NCBI RefSeq assembly: GCF_014529535.1
Contig: NW_023503493.1
Coordinates: forward strand, 16,710,001-16,774,000
DNA length: 64,000 nucleotides
Direction: 5' to 3'
DNA from: Bradysia coprophila
Taxonomy: Eukaryota > Arthropoda > Insecta > Diptera > Sciaridae
In this document: piece by piece, positions 46,495-61,864 of the stretch
Position numbering within the stretch: the stretch's first letter is position 1
Layout: every line of letters begins with the position of its first letter
The notes under the pieces: generated by a model
Seen by the model: the letters and a program-made list of their open reading frames with translations, nothing else
The model's database searches: none
What the model was told of the DNA's origin: nothing
Position numbers and translations under genes: made by a program

Positions 46495-49400
46495 CCGAAG
46501 CAGCATATGAAGCCAAACTTGTTATTCGTATGTTAAGTTATGTTTGTGTGGCTATAGCCATGTTAAAAGTACACAAAATCTAATATCCATATAAATGTGT
46601 CGTGTAGCCTCGGCTGGTAACATTATCACTAATTTTCTCATTTATACTGAACTTTATTTATGCATGTAAATAATTTGGAAAGGGCCAAAAAGGCCTATAT
46701 TATATCTAAAAGTTAATTAACATTGTTCGTTGTCCTATTCCGTCCGACAACCATAGTTCGTCACTTTTATGCATACGTGCGCGAGAAAAATGATGAAATA
46801 TAAATATTGATAAGCTTTTGTATTGTAGATAATAATTTAGTTGTATTTATCCGCACAAACAAAGACCGTATTTTTAGTTGCTTTATATGATCACATGCAT
46901 CAACAACATAGGTAGATAAAAATCGTTGAGGGTTTTAATGCGACGATAAATACATTTTATTGTCTATTTAGTGTTAGCATATAGCAATAAATATTGCTTT
47001 TCAGTAGCTAACATTAGGGGTAAACTCAAGTCTCACGCGTTTTCGCAAATTCGTAAAATCCAACACACCATTCCATGCTTCGTAAATTTGTTTTACAAAC
47101 TAAATGAAACAACTAAACTAAATGAAAAGTTTTACAAAATCGAGCAATCTTTGGGTTTACCCCTATTGTATCACCTAAATCTTCGATTTTACTTTACAAA
47201 AAATAATTTGATAAATAGTTGCTATGGTAACATGGAAACAAAATCAACAATCAAATATCTCATCCAAAAGCGATTTCTTACAGTTTCTTAACATAAATAC
47301 TAAATGGCTCGTTTATCTGTTATTTTTGTGAACAAAGACCAATTGCACATTTCCGTAGTTTGAGACACATATTGAAATAAACGAATTTGTATGCAACGGT
47401 TTTGATCTAATGAGTTGTGAGAGTAAATTAGATCATTGGATTAAGTTTCCCAATAGGTTTCTACCAAAATACATCCGGGTTTTATCAAAAACATAAAACT
47501 ACTGACAGCAACTATGTAACTGATCTTTTTTGATTGAATGTCGCTCAAGAAATTTGTGCCTCTGAGTTTAATTCATCTTTTCCGCTACGCATTTTTTTGA
47601 GATGGAACAAAAATACCTTAAAAAATGGCCTCACAATTTAAAAGGAGAAACACACACTGCTAATAGTTATTTGTTCACCGATTGAAAAATAAGTCGGAAA
47701 TTGCTTTTCGAGGATGTTGTCACTAGAAAAAATGCAATTTCCACGACCTTTTCCCCAGGTAAACAAAACGCTTTTGGAGTTTCACTTGAGGGAAAAAATG
47801 ATAATTGTTGAGAATGGTACTTATGGCAATTCTTCCACCGTAATCATTAGAAATTACGACAATCCCACTAATCAAATAACTCCTGAACTCCTGTCCAATT
47901 AATCATGTACTTAATTCGTTTTACTACCTGCCCCATGCGAAAGTTGACCATTACATAGCAATTTTCTCCCTGTCAAAATGATATCTTACATGTGGACTAT
48001 TTTCGTTTAATTTTTTCATTTTCCTATGTGGAAATCAATTTTCTCATGAGACAGGTGCAAGGTGCTGCTACGTACTTCATTACTTCGGAAACAACTAAAT
48101 AACTCATTTGTATGTTTCTGAAAAAACAGTTACCGAAGTTTGTTGCTGAAAAACACATTTGTTACTTTCACCGTATCCCATATGGGTATTATATTATTAT
48201 TAAACATTTATTCTGCTATCAAAGACCACACTAACCGAAGTGAAGGCCACTTTTGGCGGTAATGATGATTGCAAATGATTATACGTTTCTCTAAGTTTAC
48301 ATCATTTGTATTGCATAGTTGCACGGAGGTCATGTAGAGCGCATTTACCCCAAAGTAAAGTGTTATTGTTTTGTTTAGGGTATAATAGGCAACACTTCCG
48401 AATGGAACTTGTTATGTCGTTGTTTTTATAACACAAAGTCGTAATTTTACATGGCTACATCAAAATTTATACATAAAAAAACGTACAACCCTTACTTAAA
48501 TCTTTGAAGTATATAATTGGCAAAAGTGTCCTTGTGAAAGGTATACTTTGTAAGACGTTTTATGCGCTAGCCCCATAAATATTTAATTTATTTTTCAAAC
48601 AATAGGTACGAAGTGAAAAAGGAACGTTTGTTATGTGTTAACAGACTTTTTTTACGTGAGTGTCTTCATGTGTTGTGATGTTTATTTTTTTCAGCGAAAA
48701 TAATAAATGACCTGAGAAGAGTGTTGTACACGGTGAATGGGGTGAATGCCTTTTTAACAGCTTGCATAATCTTTATTAAATTGTACTATCTGAGTTATCT
48801 GAACGAGATGGTAATTCGAGATATTCTTTTCGGTGTTAGAAGGCTGTTGTAGTGTTGTATACACAAAGACTTATTGCCGTTTTAAAATGACGATAGTTGA
48901 TTCACCAGTCGTGACACATTATAGCATGGATGTTGTGGAACAAAGTGAAAAAAAAAGAGAAAAATTTATCAATCGATGTTAAATCTTATAGTCGAAAAAA
49001 ATGCCATTTATTAGATTTGAAGAAATGTGTAAGCCACAATAAGTTTTCCATTTTGCTCTTGTTTCATTCTAGAAGTTGTCCTCGATCGAAATTCTCTCAG
49101 CCCCGTCTCTCGACTTCTCTCGGAAACGAAAGAAAATTTAAAGATAGAAAATGGGAATAGCGCCACATATATCATGCTGTTCACACGTTTTACCATTTAA
49201 TCAATACATTGATGAAGTTTCTTTTTGCATTTTGCACAGAATAAATTCAAATGGTGAGCTCAACAATATGGGACATGAAACATGCATCGATTGTTATAAT
49301 ACGCACCTTGACTCAGTTCAGGGAAATTTCGTTCAGAACCAAACACACACACACAAAAAAACGGAATTATTTAAATGATTCAGCTTAGACAAAAGAGGAA

Positions 49401-52400
49401 ATTTTCATTACATAAATTATTTTCAATGTTTAAACAGACGAAAAAGTCGGAAATGTTGGAAATGTGTTTGGTTAATTTTTAATGTTTTTTGTGATTCATA
49501 TTTTTTTATCAAATCCTAAGCTATGGTACATGAGTAGTAAATGTGCGGATGGTAGAAGGGGTTATATGTACAAATGAATGCTGGCTTCAATAAATAATTG
49601 CTTAATTAGCAAGAGAGAGTGATAGACGATTAAGGATAAAAATAGACTGCACAAATTTAATTTACTAATTTCCATCAAATACCGTTTTGAATTTACCTCG
49701 TCCGTTCACCTCCATATTCACAACAATTTTGCTGTGTAAAACATACGGATTCGGATTTTTCCATTGCAATGGTTTATATTTTCTTTGCCAATATTTTCCC
49801 TCACACATTTCGACACTCGCAGTCGATATAAATTCCATTCATTCATTTGGCATTGTAGATATGTACAAATTGATTAAGTCAATGTATGCAAAATGAAAAT
49901 ATATTTTTCATAGACGAGATATTGTTGTTCCATCCTGAGACGCCATCTATATTCGACTTGAATATTAAGAGCATTTCGGTTCATGATAAGAATATACCTT
50001 TGCCTTACCCTTTTAATACCTACTCGTACACACTACATTCACAATCCCGCAACAAAACAACCAGAAGAGTGTAATCTCGCTCCAGTTCCTTCATTTTAAT
50101 AAAATTTTATACGAAAAATTGAGAAGATTTCTCATTAATTGATTTGGTGCGCGCGCAGAAAGTCCAGCTGAAACATGTGGAATATAGCTTCCCTTACTAC
50201 ACGTGCTGAATCAAATATGCATACAGACAGGGATGATGGTAGCACGAGTTTAGAACAAAGACGTCCTATATTCTTGCGTTTCGGGACATTCTATATGTAC
50301 TTTTTGTGCAAAAATTTTTCGTTAACATTTTCTGTGCGTGCGCAGTGAGAACATAAATCATATTGAAATGAAGAAAAAAACAGCATTCAAGGCAGATGGA
50401 AATTGCAGAAATTATTTACTCTACCTAATACGTGATGGGAATTTAAATTGACTTCTTCTTTTGGTTTTTTTTTTTGAAGATGAAGATAAAAATGCTGTGA
50501 ATATGCGATATTTTTTTTAATCCTTCAGGAAAGCAGATAATGAAGGGCGAAATTAACTACGAAGTGTAAAAATCAGAAACAATATTTCTAATGCAAAAAA
50601 GATCTTTGACAGACGATTTTTCATCTAAGGAAATTAATTTCTTCTTTTGCTTCTTTTGCCACATCTGAATTGAGTTTTATGGTTGATTCTCAATTAATTA
50701 CAGATTTCTTAGGCAAAAGAGTACGATTTTTCGTCTTCGATTTAAAAGCCAAAGTTTATTTCTTCTTTTGCAAAAGGTAAATTTTCAATTGTCCACCATA
50801 GAGGTTCGCTACCTTTCACATAATTACGAATTATGTACCAAATGTGTCAATCACCACACTTCTAGTAAATTAAGATTTCACAGTTTGCATGAAAATAAAT
50901 GTTTTTGAGAAAAAATCAGTTTGGTAACTTTTATGTAATTGCTGCCAACTACTTTCACCTTGTAGATTATAAGTATGACTTCTTCTAATTCAAATCATTG
51001 TTTTGCTATTTGAATTAGAAATGGATTTAGTTCTAATAGGACCGTTAAATAAACAAAAATGCAAAAATAAGTAATAAATGTAACGTTTCAAAGCTCTAAT
51101 ACACCTCAGAGTCCAAGAGATGAATCTCTTCGTTAAAAAAGAAAATGATCTCTCAACCGGAATCGATTAAGGCTCACTTAGAATGTATGAATGGACAAAT
51201 TAGGGTTAAGATAGACACCTACTGTTCTTTCATTCGTAAAAAAGTGTAACCTTTAAAATTAACTTCCATTTGTGTTCCGATTTATAAAAGTCCTTATGGT
51301 GCAAACGTGTCATTAAAAAGTGTGAAACTCCCTCCAATCAATCTATTATAATCTATTGTCTCTCTCATTTAAAGGTTCGATGCAAAATCTATTACTTCAT
51401 TAGTTTGGCATACGTTGTGGACAACAGGTGTGCCTTGAAGCGTGGCACAATGTGACTGATTTAACAATGAACATATCTTGACTCTTCTCGGTAAAAGTGC
51501 CAAAAAATCAAAATACCAAAACAATCGACTACAATTCCGATCAGAAACTTACGAAAACACTTTCCAAATCCAATCACCCACATCATGAACCATCGCAAAA
51601 GCGAATACACAAATTTTCACTTTATATACTCTTAGCTCTCCTCTGCCCTGGTTTTTAGCCAGCCAACAAATGATTCATTGAGAGATTCCGGGTAGTTGGT
51701 GTTCCGGTTTCGGGTCGTGCAAACGTAAATTGCAGACCATCGAAAGAAATGTCTGTAAAAAGTTTTAAGTTTGTGCTTTTAAGTTTAGTAAAATTTGTTA
51801 GCTTTAATACTTAATAAAATTAATACAAAAAAAAATTAAATAAAAAAAAAACCAAAAAGATAATACAATTCGTGTGAGTTGGTATAAATTCGTGTGTTTG
51901 TTTTCGGTAGCATATTTTCTATTTCAAAAAAAAGCAAGTTGGATGAATTTGAGAAAGGAGCATAGATCCTAGAATCGAATGTAATTTTTCCTTTTCTGCG
52001 AAAAAGTTTAGAAGAACATACAAAAAGTGGTTTGTGTTGAAGGGAAGAAGAAAAAAAGAACGGAGAAAAATGTGAACAAATGAAGTCAAGAAATTTATTA
52101 AAACGAAAAAGATGAGAAAACGCCTTTATGAGATTCAGTGTTGCAACCGTGTATTGTGCAAAATTATTTATCACAAACACAATATGTAAATAGATAAACT
52201 CAAGAAAATATGCACACGTAATTGAAGACCCTGGTTATTTATGAGACGTTTTTTTTTCTGTCGTCGTCGCAGTTATCTGTTTAATCTTATTTGTAGTGTG
52301 TTTTTTTTGCCTCGCACAATTTAATTGCTTCCCTTTTATTTCATTCAACAATTATTTTTTGGCATATTAATTTTATTTACGCATCTTTGTCTCTGTCCTC

Positions 52401-53660
52401 CATCACATTTATATTCTTATGTGGCATGGATGACAAAAAATACGAGAGAACTTTTTTTTTGTATATCCATTACTGTGTAGCTCTGTAACTGGTGGTGGGT
52501 TACCATTTTCTAAAGTGTGTCCACAACAGATTCATCGCACATGAATATTTCGGTATATATTCATTTTCCATATTAAATGTTTATTTCGAGCTTTTCAAGC
52601 ATTGTTTTTGGTTAGCTCTCTTGGTGAAGCAGCCCTAAGGTGTATTTTAATATTTCCCGCCTACATGCATGTGATGTTACAGTTCGGAACAAAGAAGCTC
52701 CTTTATATGGGTATATTGTACCCCGAGCATACAAAATAAAAATGAAGTCTTATAATGTCAAAGGATGCTCACGGTAGTACATTTTGTACATATGTATATG
52801 TATAATAATGCTAGCAATGGCAAATTATACATTGCCAAACATGGAACGTTTCTCTTCATTCTGTAAATTATGGCCATTGTTGATCGGTGAAACCGAGTTG
52901 TTGGTGCTACAAGTATAACTCAATATGAAAATTAAAAAAAAGACGAAACGATGTAATGGCTTCAAAACAAATAAATTTTTCTTTCGAAATAAATACCCCG
53001 ATTTATTTTCGACCTATTCCTGGTATAAAGTGAACAGATAAATAAAATCGATCAAATCCGAGAAGATTTTATTGAATATCGAACATGTCGTTTTTTTTAC
53101 GGCCATGTATTTGAAACACAATATTATACTTTCTACGTAAAGCTGGGGTTTCGAGCTAAGAAAGAATGAAAAAAATCAGAAGAAGAAAAAAACGACGATT
53201 TTTATGAATGGGGGATAATGGTTATAAATAATGTAGGTCAACTAAACACGATGTTTAAATCTGGTCCTTTTCCTTTGTTTTATGAGTGATGATATGGTGT
53301 GTACCATGTATAAATAATACATTTTCGAATTAAATTCATACACTGAAGTTTGTATGGGGACGTTACAGATGGGGTACAATATATAAGCTGCACTACGCCA
53401 TATGAGTATACACCGAGCAAAATGTGTCCTTACATTAGATGTGACTATATATGTGATGTTGTACAACAGAAAACACTATAGCCATATTGTACGTGTATAG
53501 ATAAAAGTCCGTACAACCAAGAGCACAAGGCTATACACATTCTCTATCACACAGAAAAATCAATAAATTGGAGGCAATGAAGTTTTACCCCGTAAAAAGA
53601 GCTTGAGGATGATGTGGTGCATGATGGAAACTTTTTCGTATTTTTTTTCTACTTCTCCGT

Positions 53661-53678
53661 CTTCTTCTTCTTCTTCTT
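53661..53678 (+). repeat. (CTT)6 microsatellite
   Basis: Six tandem CTT units in a pyrimidine-rich tract. Confidence 0.8.
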
Positions 53679-56600
53679 ATATTAGTGTGTAAATGATGAT
53701 CGTTAAATTGTTGAGATGTATTATTAGGATATTGTGTGATGAAGAAAAAAGAAAATAATAAAATAAAATGGAAATAATTCGTATTTTGATTTATGGTCGA
53801 TGAAATTTCTGTTTGAAATAGAGATTTATCTTGCGCTTAAGTTTTAATAAAGAAAATTAAAGAAAGTTCGTTTCGATTATTGTAGAAATTTTGTTTTTGA
53901 TGTGAATGGAAAATGTTTAGTATAGTTATGTATATGGCGTCGAATAAAAATAATATTTTTGTTTATTAAAGTTCACGCAAAATGTTTACGTTATCTAACA
54001 ATCTCTCTGTTGTTTTGATAAGTTTCGCAATGAGGGTCTACACAAAGCAGATTGGATGATTAAAAGTGGATGTTAGTAGAAATGAGCTGATGACATATGG
54101 CTGGCGAATAGTAGAAACTTCTACACCCATTTTGATTGTGAATGGCACAACACCAAAAGTTGAGCTCATTCCATCCACAGATATTGAGGATGATCTTTTC
54201 GAAAGAGAAAAAAATTCAATGAAATTTTCTGTGTTGCGGAAATGTTTTCAATTTGCTTCACAGTAAGCTCTAAAAATATTTGTATCTAAAAAAAATTGAT
54301 TGAATTTTCGCTATTGGAATTTAAATCGTTAGTTATAACATCGACACACCCTCTTCCGTCGATATGTTTAGGATTATATGACTTCAGTGCGCTAAGCTTC
54401 AATAGTACCTTCTTGCATTTAATACGTCGATTACTTCATCGACTGTTCGAAAGTTCTGTAATTTTTCGTTTCGTTTAATAAATTCCAAATACAAATTAGA
54501 ACAACGGCACAGAAATTGACTGCATTATTGAACTAAGCTTTTGTGGAGGTAACATTTTAAGCCGAAAGTCTGGTGCATAGTTCGGAATTTATTAAATCAA
54601 TAAAACCTCATTGCTATGAAATCGCATAATGCTGCAAAAATATGTATTACATTATACCTATGCCGTATCGTCACTTCTGGTTGGCTAATATAAAATGCAT
54701 TCACTTGTTACTCATTCATGCTTAAAAGGGCATTGCACCTTCAGATACATAATATATGTAAAACCATAATGTCAGTATTGCTGTTTACGCATTGTGTGAT
54801 TGTGACTGAATGTGTTTCGTTCGAACCAATTATCGGGTGGAATAGTTCGACATAAATTAGAACACAATGTAATTGTATCCAAGTTTGCACAAATGCAACC
54901 ATGTGAACACACCTTTATCGCCTGTAGTCAAATTGTGATTTCGCTTCTTCTTCTTTTTTTTTGTGGCCTAAATGCCAGTTATACATTAACAAGCAGTGGG
55001 TAAAAGCGATTTGAATTGAGTCGAGGGAGGAATATAATATACGTATATCGCCCCACAAAGAAAATTGACCACAGCATACTTAATGAACCCAACTTAATAG
55101 GTGTTACGAGAGTCTATAAATATACATCTAGACAGAACACTGGATCGGTCGGGATGAATCGGAATTGTATGGAGTGGTGGTGTAATGACAACGGTGTCAT
55201 ACAGCATTCTATCTATATTTGGGTTATGTTTATTTAAAAAAAATTGTAGATGGGATGGATACAATCGTGTGAGTAATGGTGTTCGCTTCAACATCGATAG
55301 AACATTTTCAGAAAATGACTATTAAATAATGAATAAAATTATAACTTTTTGCCGGATTAAACGTATCTTTTAATCCCATTTCGGATGGTTGTTATAAGAT
55401 AATAAGTCCGATTCGGTAATTTATACATCAACAAGAGTGTCAGAATTTTACGATTAATGTTTTAACTTGAAATCGTAATCTCCGACATGCTTACACGCTC
55501 ATCCTGGCATGATTCTATCCACATTTTGTTTGAACGCAAAAACAGTTTGCTTTCAGTAGCCGTGTAGCGCACCACGAAAATGTTCTAATTAAATTCAAAA
55601 ATTTTCAACGACGAGAACGTTGTGCATATGTGTATCCCACATCCCAATGGGAATTTGTTTGGGAAGTGCAAATGGAAAAGTAAAACCAAATCAATCACAT
55701 AAGCTGACACGTATTCTTCCGTATTTAATGATTCTAGTACACACACATGTCGTCAAAATTTATTGCAAACAGTTGTTCGGTGTAAGAGCGTCTAGAGAAT
55801 GGTGAATGAAAATTGGATTTCTATGGATGTGAGGGGACAGAAAATTGTAAATTGTTTTTATAGAAGTAATGGCTAAACAATTAATTGAAATGAAGATATT
55901 ATTATGAAGGTCATGGGTATTTTGAGTAATGAAATTTACGAGCAGCTAATGCGCCGTCAATCCAACTGATCCATTTTGTTTTACCGAAATCGTTACCAAT
56001 TTCGTATAGAAGATTTAGCTTCTGTTTCGAAATGTTTGAGAATTTAATTCCTTTTATTTGGAACAACTTTTATCTGCATCTTGTATCTGATCCAGCTCCA
56101 ATATATTAACTGTTGGCAGTAAGTAGTACACTGCATGCATACATATTGAAAGTGGAATAGGTCATGGCGATTTTCTTTTATAAAATAACCGCATCTGCAT
56201 AGTACAACCCAACCTATAAATATCCTTTAAAATAGTAACTTTAACCAAAGACTGCAACTTAAAAGCGAATAAACATTGATTTTATCGTCAAGTTAACTAT
56301 AAAGTGGCCCAACTGTTAATATAGCTTTCATGTAGTTGACCATTACCCCGATACAATCGTGGTCAAACTTTGTTTTCAATTAAGATGACAAGAACACAGA
56401 TTTTGCAAACATAAAATGAAGTTCGATTGTAAATAAGCTCGACTTCCACTGAAGTCTTTTCTGCAATAACGAACTGTCTTTATCGGTTAAGTTTACCATA
56501 GAAAATGGAAAATTATTTTTTATAGCTCTTTCGAAATAGGAGAGCACAGCACCATAGTATAACATCCGAACATTTTCCATCAAATAAAAGTTAACAAACT

Positions 56601-59600
56601 AGGAAAATTTTTATTCGAGTCACAATATCCATTTCGTTGAGGTTTAAATGGAATGTGTATAGTAGACGTTCATGCAATGTAAACTTTATAAAACAAAAAC
56701 CGTTTTTCGTATAGAAGAATGTCATCCGTTTTTATATTCGAAATTTTTGTGTTATAACAACAAAATCTGCAATGCTACATTTTGTAGAATTATTACCATG
56801 AGGGATAACTTTAAAGTTAATTTATCTTGCAAAACCATTCTTTTTTTTCTGTTTTCTTTCGGTACAATATATTTTTCATCCGAACTGAATACCGGAATTA
56901 TGTGCTGCCATCCAATTTAACTGGAAGAACAATATTCTCTCTTGCATAAATGATCGCCAGTTTTTTATCTTAATTTTTACCATCCATCCATTTAGAATAC
57001 AGAAGGAAAAAAAACTATTTCCAAATGTCTTTATAATGTATGCTGTATCCAGTCAAAAAACACACACACCGAATTCTCTTAGCTGCAAACCATGTTGAAC
57101 AGAAACGTTTTATAGTCCTTCACTTTATATAACTTACAGTCATAACATTTGAGCTTTAACTTATTCGTCTTTTTCAAACAATTTTCCGACATCCAACAAA
57201 ACTTGGAATTTTCGTTTCGGAAGATAAATGGCACGAAACTTACGTCCACAATCTTTATATATGTATATTTTTGTGGAAGACAGTGGTGTACACACACAGA
57301 AGACATAACATGACAAGCGAATATCTTCCATCAAATATTCAATCTAATATGAATATGGGAATATATGGGTTATTATGATGATGTTTCCAGGGATCTGACT
57401 TTTACTACAGTTAAAGGTAGATGTAGTAATCATTTAAATTAGTTATCTCTGGGAAAACTGTTATATTTCATTTCCCGTAAACATAAACGAAATATTACCG
57501 TAGTTTCAGTAATCAGTAAGATATCGTTACTAATTTGGATTTATGGCTGAATGTTTTGTTGGCACACTTGGGTACGCACATACTCATCATCATTTGGTTA
57601 TTAATAATTGAAGATAATTGGTCCGAAGGGAACGTTAAGGGAATTCTATATATCAAAGTTAAAAGATTTGCTCACATTCGTTAACAAGTCGTTTCGCCAG
57701 CCAATCCTATATGACTGCTTGGAAGTAATCTTACACGTGTTTCTTGATTGTAACACTTTTCGTATGTTTTGCAGTGTTTTGTAGTGTACAGCAATTAATT
57801 ATGATCGTGCCGGTGACTATATCTGCAATAGAACACTTCTTTAATTGCAATAAGTGTAAGATTTGGAGATAGAGGTTTCCTCCTTAGGAAGATAACAGAC
57901 ATCAGCTCAAGCGAAAATTGCGGGATTCACATCTGTATACATCTCACACATTTGCAAGTACTCACCAGTTATAATACCAACCGAAATATTCCTTAATTTT
58001 TCCGATGCTTATTTACAAAGAATCAAGTAAAAGTTCGGATCTGCAGTAAAGTGCACTAAATTGGGTAGTAGGACTTATCACCTTGCATGTATCGGTTTGA
58101 ATTTTTCGACTGTGTTTTAGCTAGAATTGATCAATTACTTCAAGTAAATTTTGACGGTCAATGACCGACAAAGATTGTTCTAATTATACGAAGTGCGAGA
58201 AATTTCTGCATTTTTTTGAAATTATAAAATTTTCATTAAAGATACCGTGAGCTTTACAACTAATCAGGAAGCTGCTTTCCACTCCGCTAATTAAATATTT
58301 TCTTTTTCACTTCTCAATGATTCACTCAAGTAGCACATATGTAAGTAGACAGACAGGTCTCTTTAAAAGTGCTTAGCATGTGTGTTTTATCATTAGAGTG
58401 CAGGAAGACCTGTTGGTGCATGGTGAAAATATATAAATTGTTTTTATCCAAACTCCTTGGATTTCAAATTGCAAAAGATAAATTGTAGTCATCGAAAATA
58501 TACAACTGTGAGGTTTATGCCAGTATTTAGGAGGCTGATTGCAGCAATTATGTTGTTCTGACCGAAAATATTTGATTTATAAGTACTAAATACTCAGCTA
58601 GTAAAATCGCCAGTTTCGAACCTTGTTACGTAAATAACTTTCTTAATTTCTTTGGTAATTATAAACCAATTTTTCAACGCTAATCTACCTTCATTCAACA
58701 CACCTTTTTTATTTAAAAAAAAAATCTTCATTTTTTATATTGTTGTTACTTCCTCGCATGTTGTGAACTTAACTAGAAAATAAATTGATATTAAAAACTG
58801 GAATGGGAAATACTATAACGATTTTCCTTTGATAATTGCGTCAAAGCACATTGGCTAATCATCATGAGGAGTGCTTCATAAAATACGATCAAAATTCAAA
58901 ATAAAAAAATGATATTCAAATAAAATAGAAACATTCAAAAATGGGTGAAGTAAATTTTGGAGAGAAATAAAAAAACAAAACAAAAATATTTAAATGAAGT
59001 TCTTATGAAACTCGCACGATATTTGACACGAAATATGCTGAAAACAGGATTTAGTGTTGATGTGAATTTTATAAAAATTAGAGACAAAGGAAAATGGATA
59101 CGACACTGCCTGTGGATGTACTTAGTAATAGGATTTTGCTTACCAAAATGTGAGTATGGTTTTCTTATATTTTACCTAAATCCACACACCAAAAAAAAAA
59201 ACTCAAAGGTCAGCGAACTAATGCTATTCGAAAACGTGTACGGAAGGCGTATCTCCTTCCTTCCATTTGGAGTCTTTTGAGTGTATCTTTTTTAATAAAA
59301 GTTTTTGTTTGTTTTTCTGCAAAAAAAACACAGAAGTTGCTTTGCATATTATTAGCGGTATACATTTTATTCACACTGGGTGGATATATCACGACATACA
59401 TTTTTTTTATTTGTGTGCACCTACACAATAAATATACCGCTAGCAGGCCATATTGCCTGAAAGCTATTAATATCAAGGCAACGACAAGCATATCATGTTT
59501 TTAACTGGAAAGTTGATTCATAGTGCAGCTTTAGTGTTTTGTGGGAAAGGAATAACTTATGTGCAACCACAGGGTTGTTGAACATTATGTATATGATATG

Positions 59601-60527
59601 CACTGGAAATGGTCGGTCTCTTCCCTATTTTTTTTTAATGCGATGTCAGACAATCTAACAAAGCTGACGGAGAAAACATTTTTGATTTGCTGAGTTATAT
59701 TTTTGTGACATAAGTACCACGAAACCAAAACGGTCAACAATTTGATGATTTTAAAAATGTTTTTTTTTTAAATGTCTGTCGTTTTGTCATATCCTTCTGT
59801 GATCCTTCTTTTATTTTAAAATAATAAATGTATGTCAAAGACAAGCTTTTGTCCATTCTATTTCAACGTTGACCATTTCATAATTGCAATGAACTGCATT
59901 TTGAATGTAAAACGAAGTGGTTTAGTTCTATTTTGATTTGTGTTCTCTTTGAAGGGCTGTTAATATTAAAGAAAATAATCTGATTTGATCGTTTAAAATC
60001 TCACTAACAGCCTTTTACGGCAAAAAATAAGTGCATTCTGGACCTGCTTACCGTGGCTTTCGAGCTACGCCTCGAAGTATGCAAATACTCTCTATCAACA
60101 AATAATTTATTTCTCGCCTAAATGCAGGGTACATACATATGTACACAAACTAATCGAATTTGCGTTACGTCTACGAGTGTGTAGTACATCGTTGGCGCCG
60201 CCAAACACAATGTACTAGCACTACCCAAATTATAAATATTGAGTAAACCTCAGGACGCGACCAATGTGGTATGATCGGTAGTATGTAGCCACTGAGCCAT
60301 CCCGTCCGTTCCAAGCGAAGACATTCAAGTTGTAATTATTAGCATTTGGTGGTTGTGTAACCAATGCACAAACGTTTTGCAGCCGTAGTTGCGATGACGA
60401 CGTTGTAAGCTAGTATCATTTTCGTGATTAAAGTCGTAGCAACGTTGCAGGAAAATAAGATAAATAACGCTAAGCCCTTCTATGATATTATAAATATCAT
60501 ATATTGCTACGGTTAGTGCCAAACCAT

Positions 60528-61864
60528 TTACATTCTAAAAGTTTTCAAAAGGTTGAACGTGCTGTAGGAAAAATTTAAAATCTGGAACAAAATACATTCT
60601 TAAAAAGCTGTTCGATGACTCCATTCAATTTAGAACCAACCCTGACAAATGTTTCCAGTGTCAGCGGATATAATTTAGCAATTACAATCGTCTGTGGATG
60701 CTTTAAGCATTCGCCGAGAATAATAATCATCATTTTGGTTGATTGTGGCTGATCGAACCAGTCCGATTTAAATAGACAGTACGAGAGGCGATTGCTATGA
60801 AGCATGATCTCGTTTCCAAAATTTGTGGTAATGAATATTCCGGTAACATTGTACAACAACGACGAAAAGTGAATCATACGTCCTACGTTGCTTTCACTAA
60901 TGTCCTGAAATTTTTTTTTATCCAATGGATGACAATATGAAAAGTTTAAAATATTTTACAAAGGCCAAACAATAAATCGATCCGCAAATGCACAAGCCAC
61001 TCGTACCAATTTCGATGAAAACTATAGTAGAACAAAATGATTCAAGGTCGCTTACCAATCTAATCAAAAAGGTATGTACATATGAAAGAATACTGATGTA
61101 CGCTTGTCGTATACATACTTTCTTGTGAGTAGACATTCCTTAATTAAAGTCGATAAGTCATCACGACAAACATTTTCCTTGTCTAAGATTCCTTTTGACT
61201 CTTCGCCCAATCTGCTACCCATCTTTGTTATGTGTATTCCCAGAACTTGATATCTCAAAGAGCAATTGAACATTATGTACCATAATAGAATCGTATTTAA
61301 AACACAAAAACATGAGAGAATGATTGCACTGCAAATATATGCATTCGCTAACAAATAATTCAAATCATTTTTCCGCCAATCGAAAGGCAACGCAATTTTA
61401 AAAAATAAATTTTTCTCGCCCACAAATGGTGCGATTACTTCGAAAGTTGCTAGGACTGCAACGATCCAAATAAACAATTTTGTTACATTGCTAAATTGTT
61501 TCAACTTTTCATTGACAAACACAAATGCCTCTCGATCTCGAACAGTGAAAGTACAGATCTGTTCCAGTAACTCAAAAATTTGTCTTTGCTTCCACATCGT
61601 TAGCCAAAGTTTCGCTGTTAAAACTGCATTTACGACAGCAGTTTCAATTAACAAAATTCTATCGTCTTTGTTTTCATTGTGCAGAGATCCGGTCACTGCT
61701 GATACCACGACCATAAAGTGATAAATCAAATAAAACCACTTGATACGCAACTTTATGGGTGACTTTTCATCTTCTCGATTCCAAAAACCAATTCGATAAA
61801 ATACGGAAAGTATTTGATTAATAATCGTATGAACTTGAATGTGATGCATTCTTAAGTCAATCAA
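60528..61864 (-). CDS. insect odorant receptor (7tm_6 family), 387 aa
   Basis: Four exons (minus): 61864-61119, 61059-60960, 60904-60641, 60581-60528, all in phase, ending ...FRM-TAA. Odorant receptors are inverted seven-helix ion-channel subunits that work with Orco in olfactory neurons. The 387-aa length is normal for the family. Hydrophobic segments appear at about residues 43-63, 75-90, 128-146 and 177-205 in exon 1, with more in exons 2 and 3. Exon 3 has the typical SYCLFKSDWFD (S-Y/W) turn and QPQSTKMMIIIL...LYPLTLETFVR. Exon 4 gives the standard last stretch ILNFSYSTFNLLKTFR. Introns near the 3' end are usual in this family. The individual receptor cannot be named because the family diverges fast. 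Confidence 0.9.

Larger units (their letters stand above)
46242..60527. other. 14-kb AT-rich stretch without a convincing gene
   Basis: No ORF here looks like protein: they are short, rich in F, I, K and N, and lack splice-linked continuations. The stretch is nearly free of the MITE families that fill the rest of the window. It includes a (TTCA)6 microsatellite at 46471-46494 and (CTT)6 at 53661-53678. It could be a long intron, UTR or regulatory domain of a gene outside the window, or plain intergenic DNA. Confidence 0.5.

Noticed and set aside
51836..52180. 114-aa minus-strand ORF
   Set aside because: Composition is dominated by F, N, S and K from A/T runs, with no domain, splice partner or signal of selection.
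58957..59280. 107-aa plus-strand ORF
   Set aside because: It is Lys-rich and driven by A-runs; it has a possible hydrophobic patch but no recognisable family and no transcript signals.
60230..60310. tRNA-like appearance of a GC-richer segment
   Set aside because: I could not pair an acceptor stem or find a proper B-box with a T-loop.
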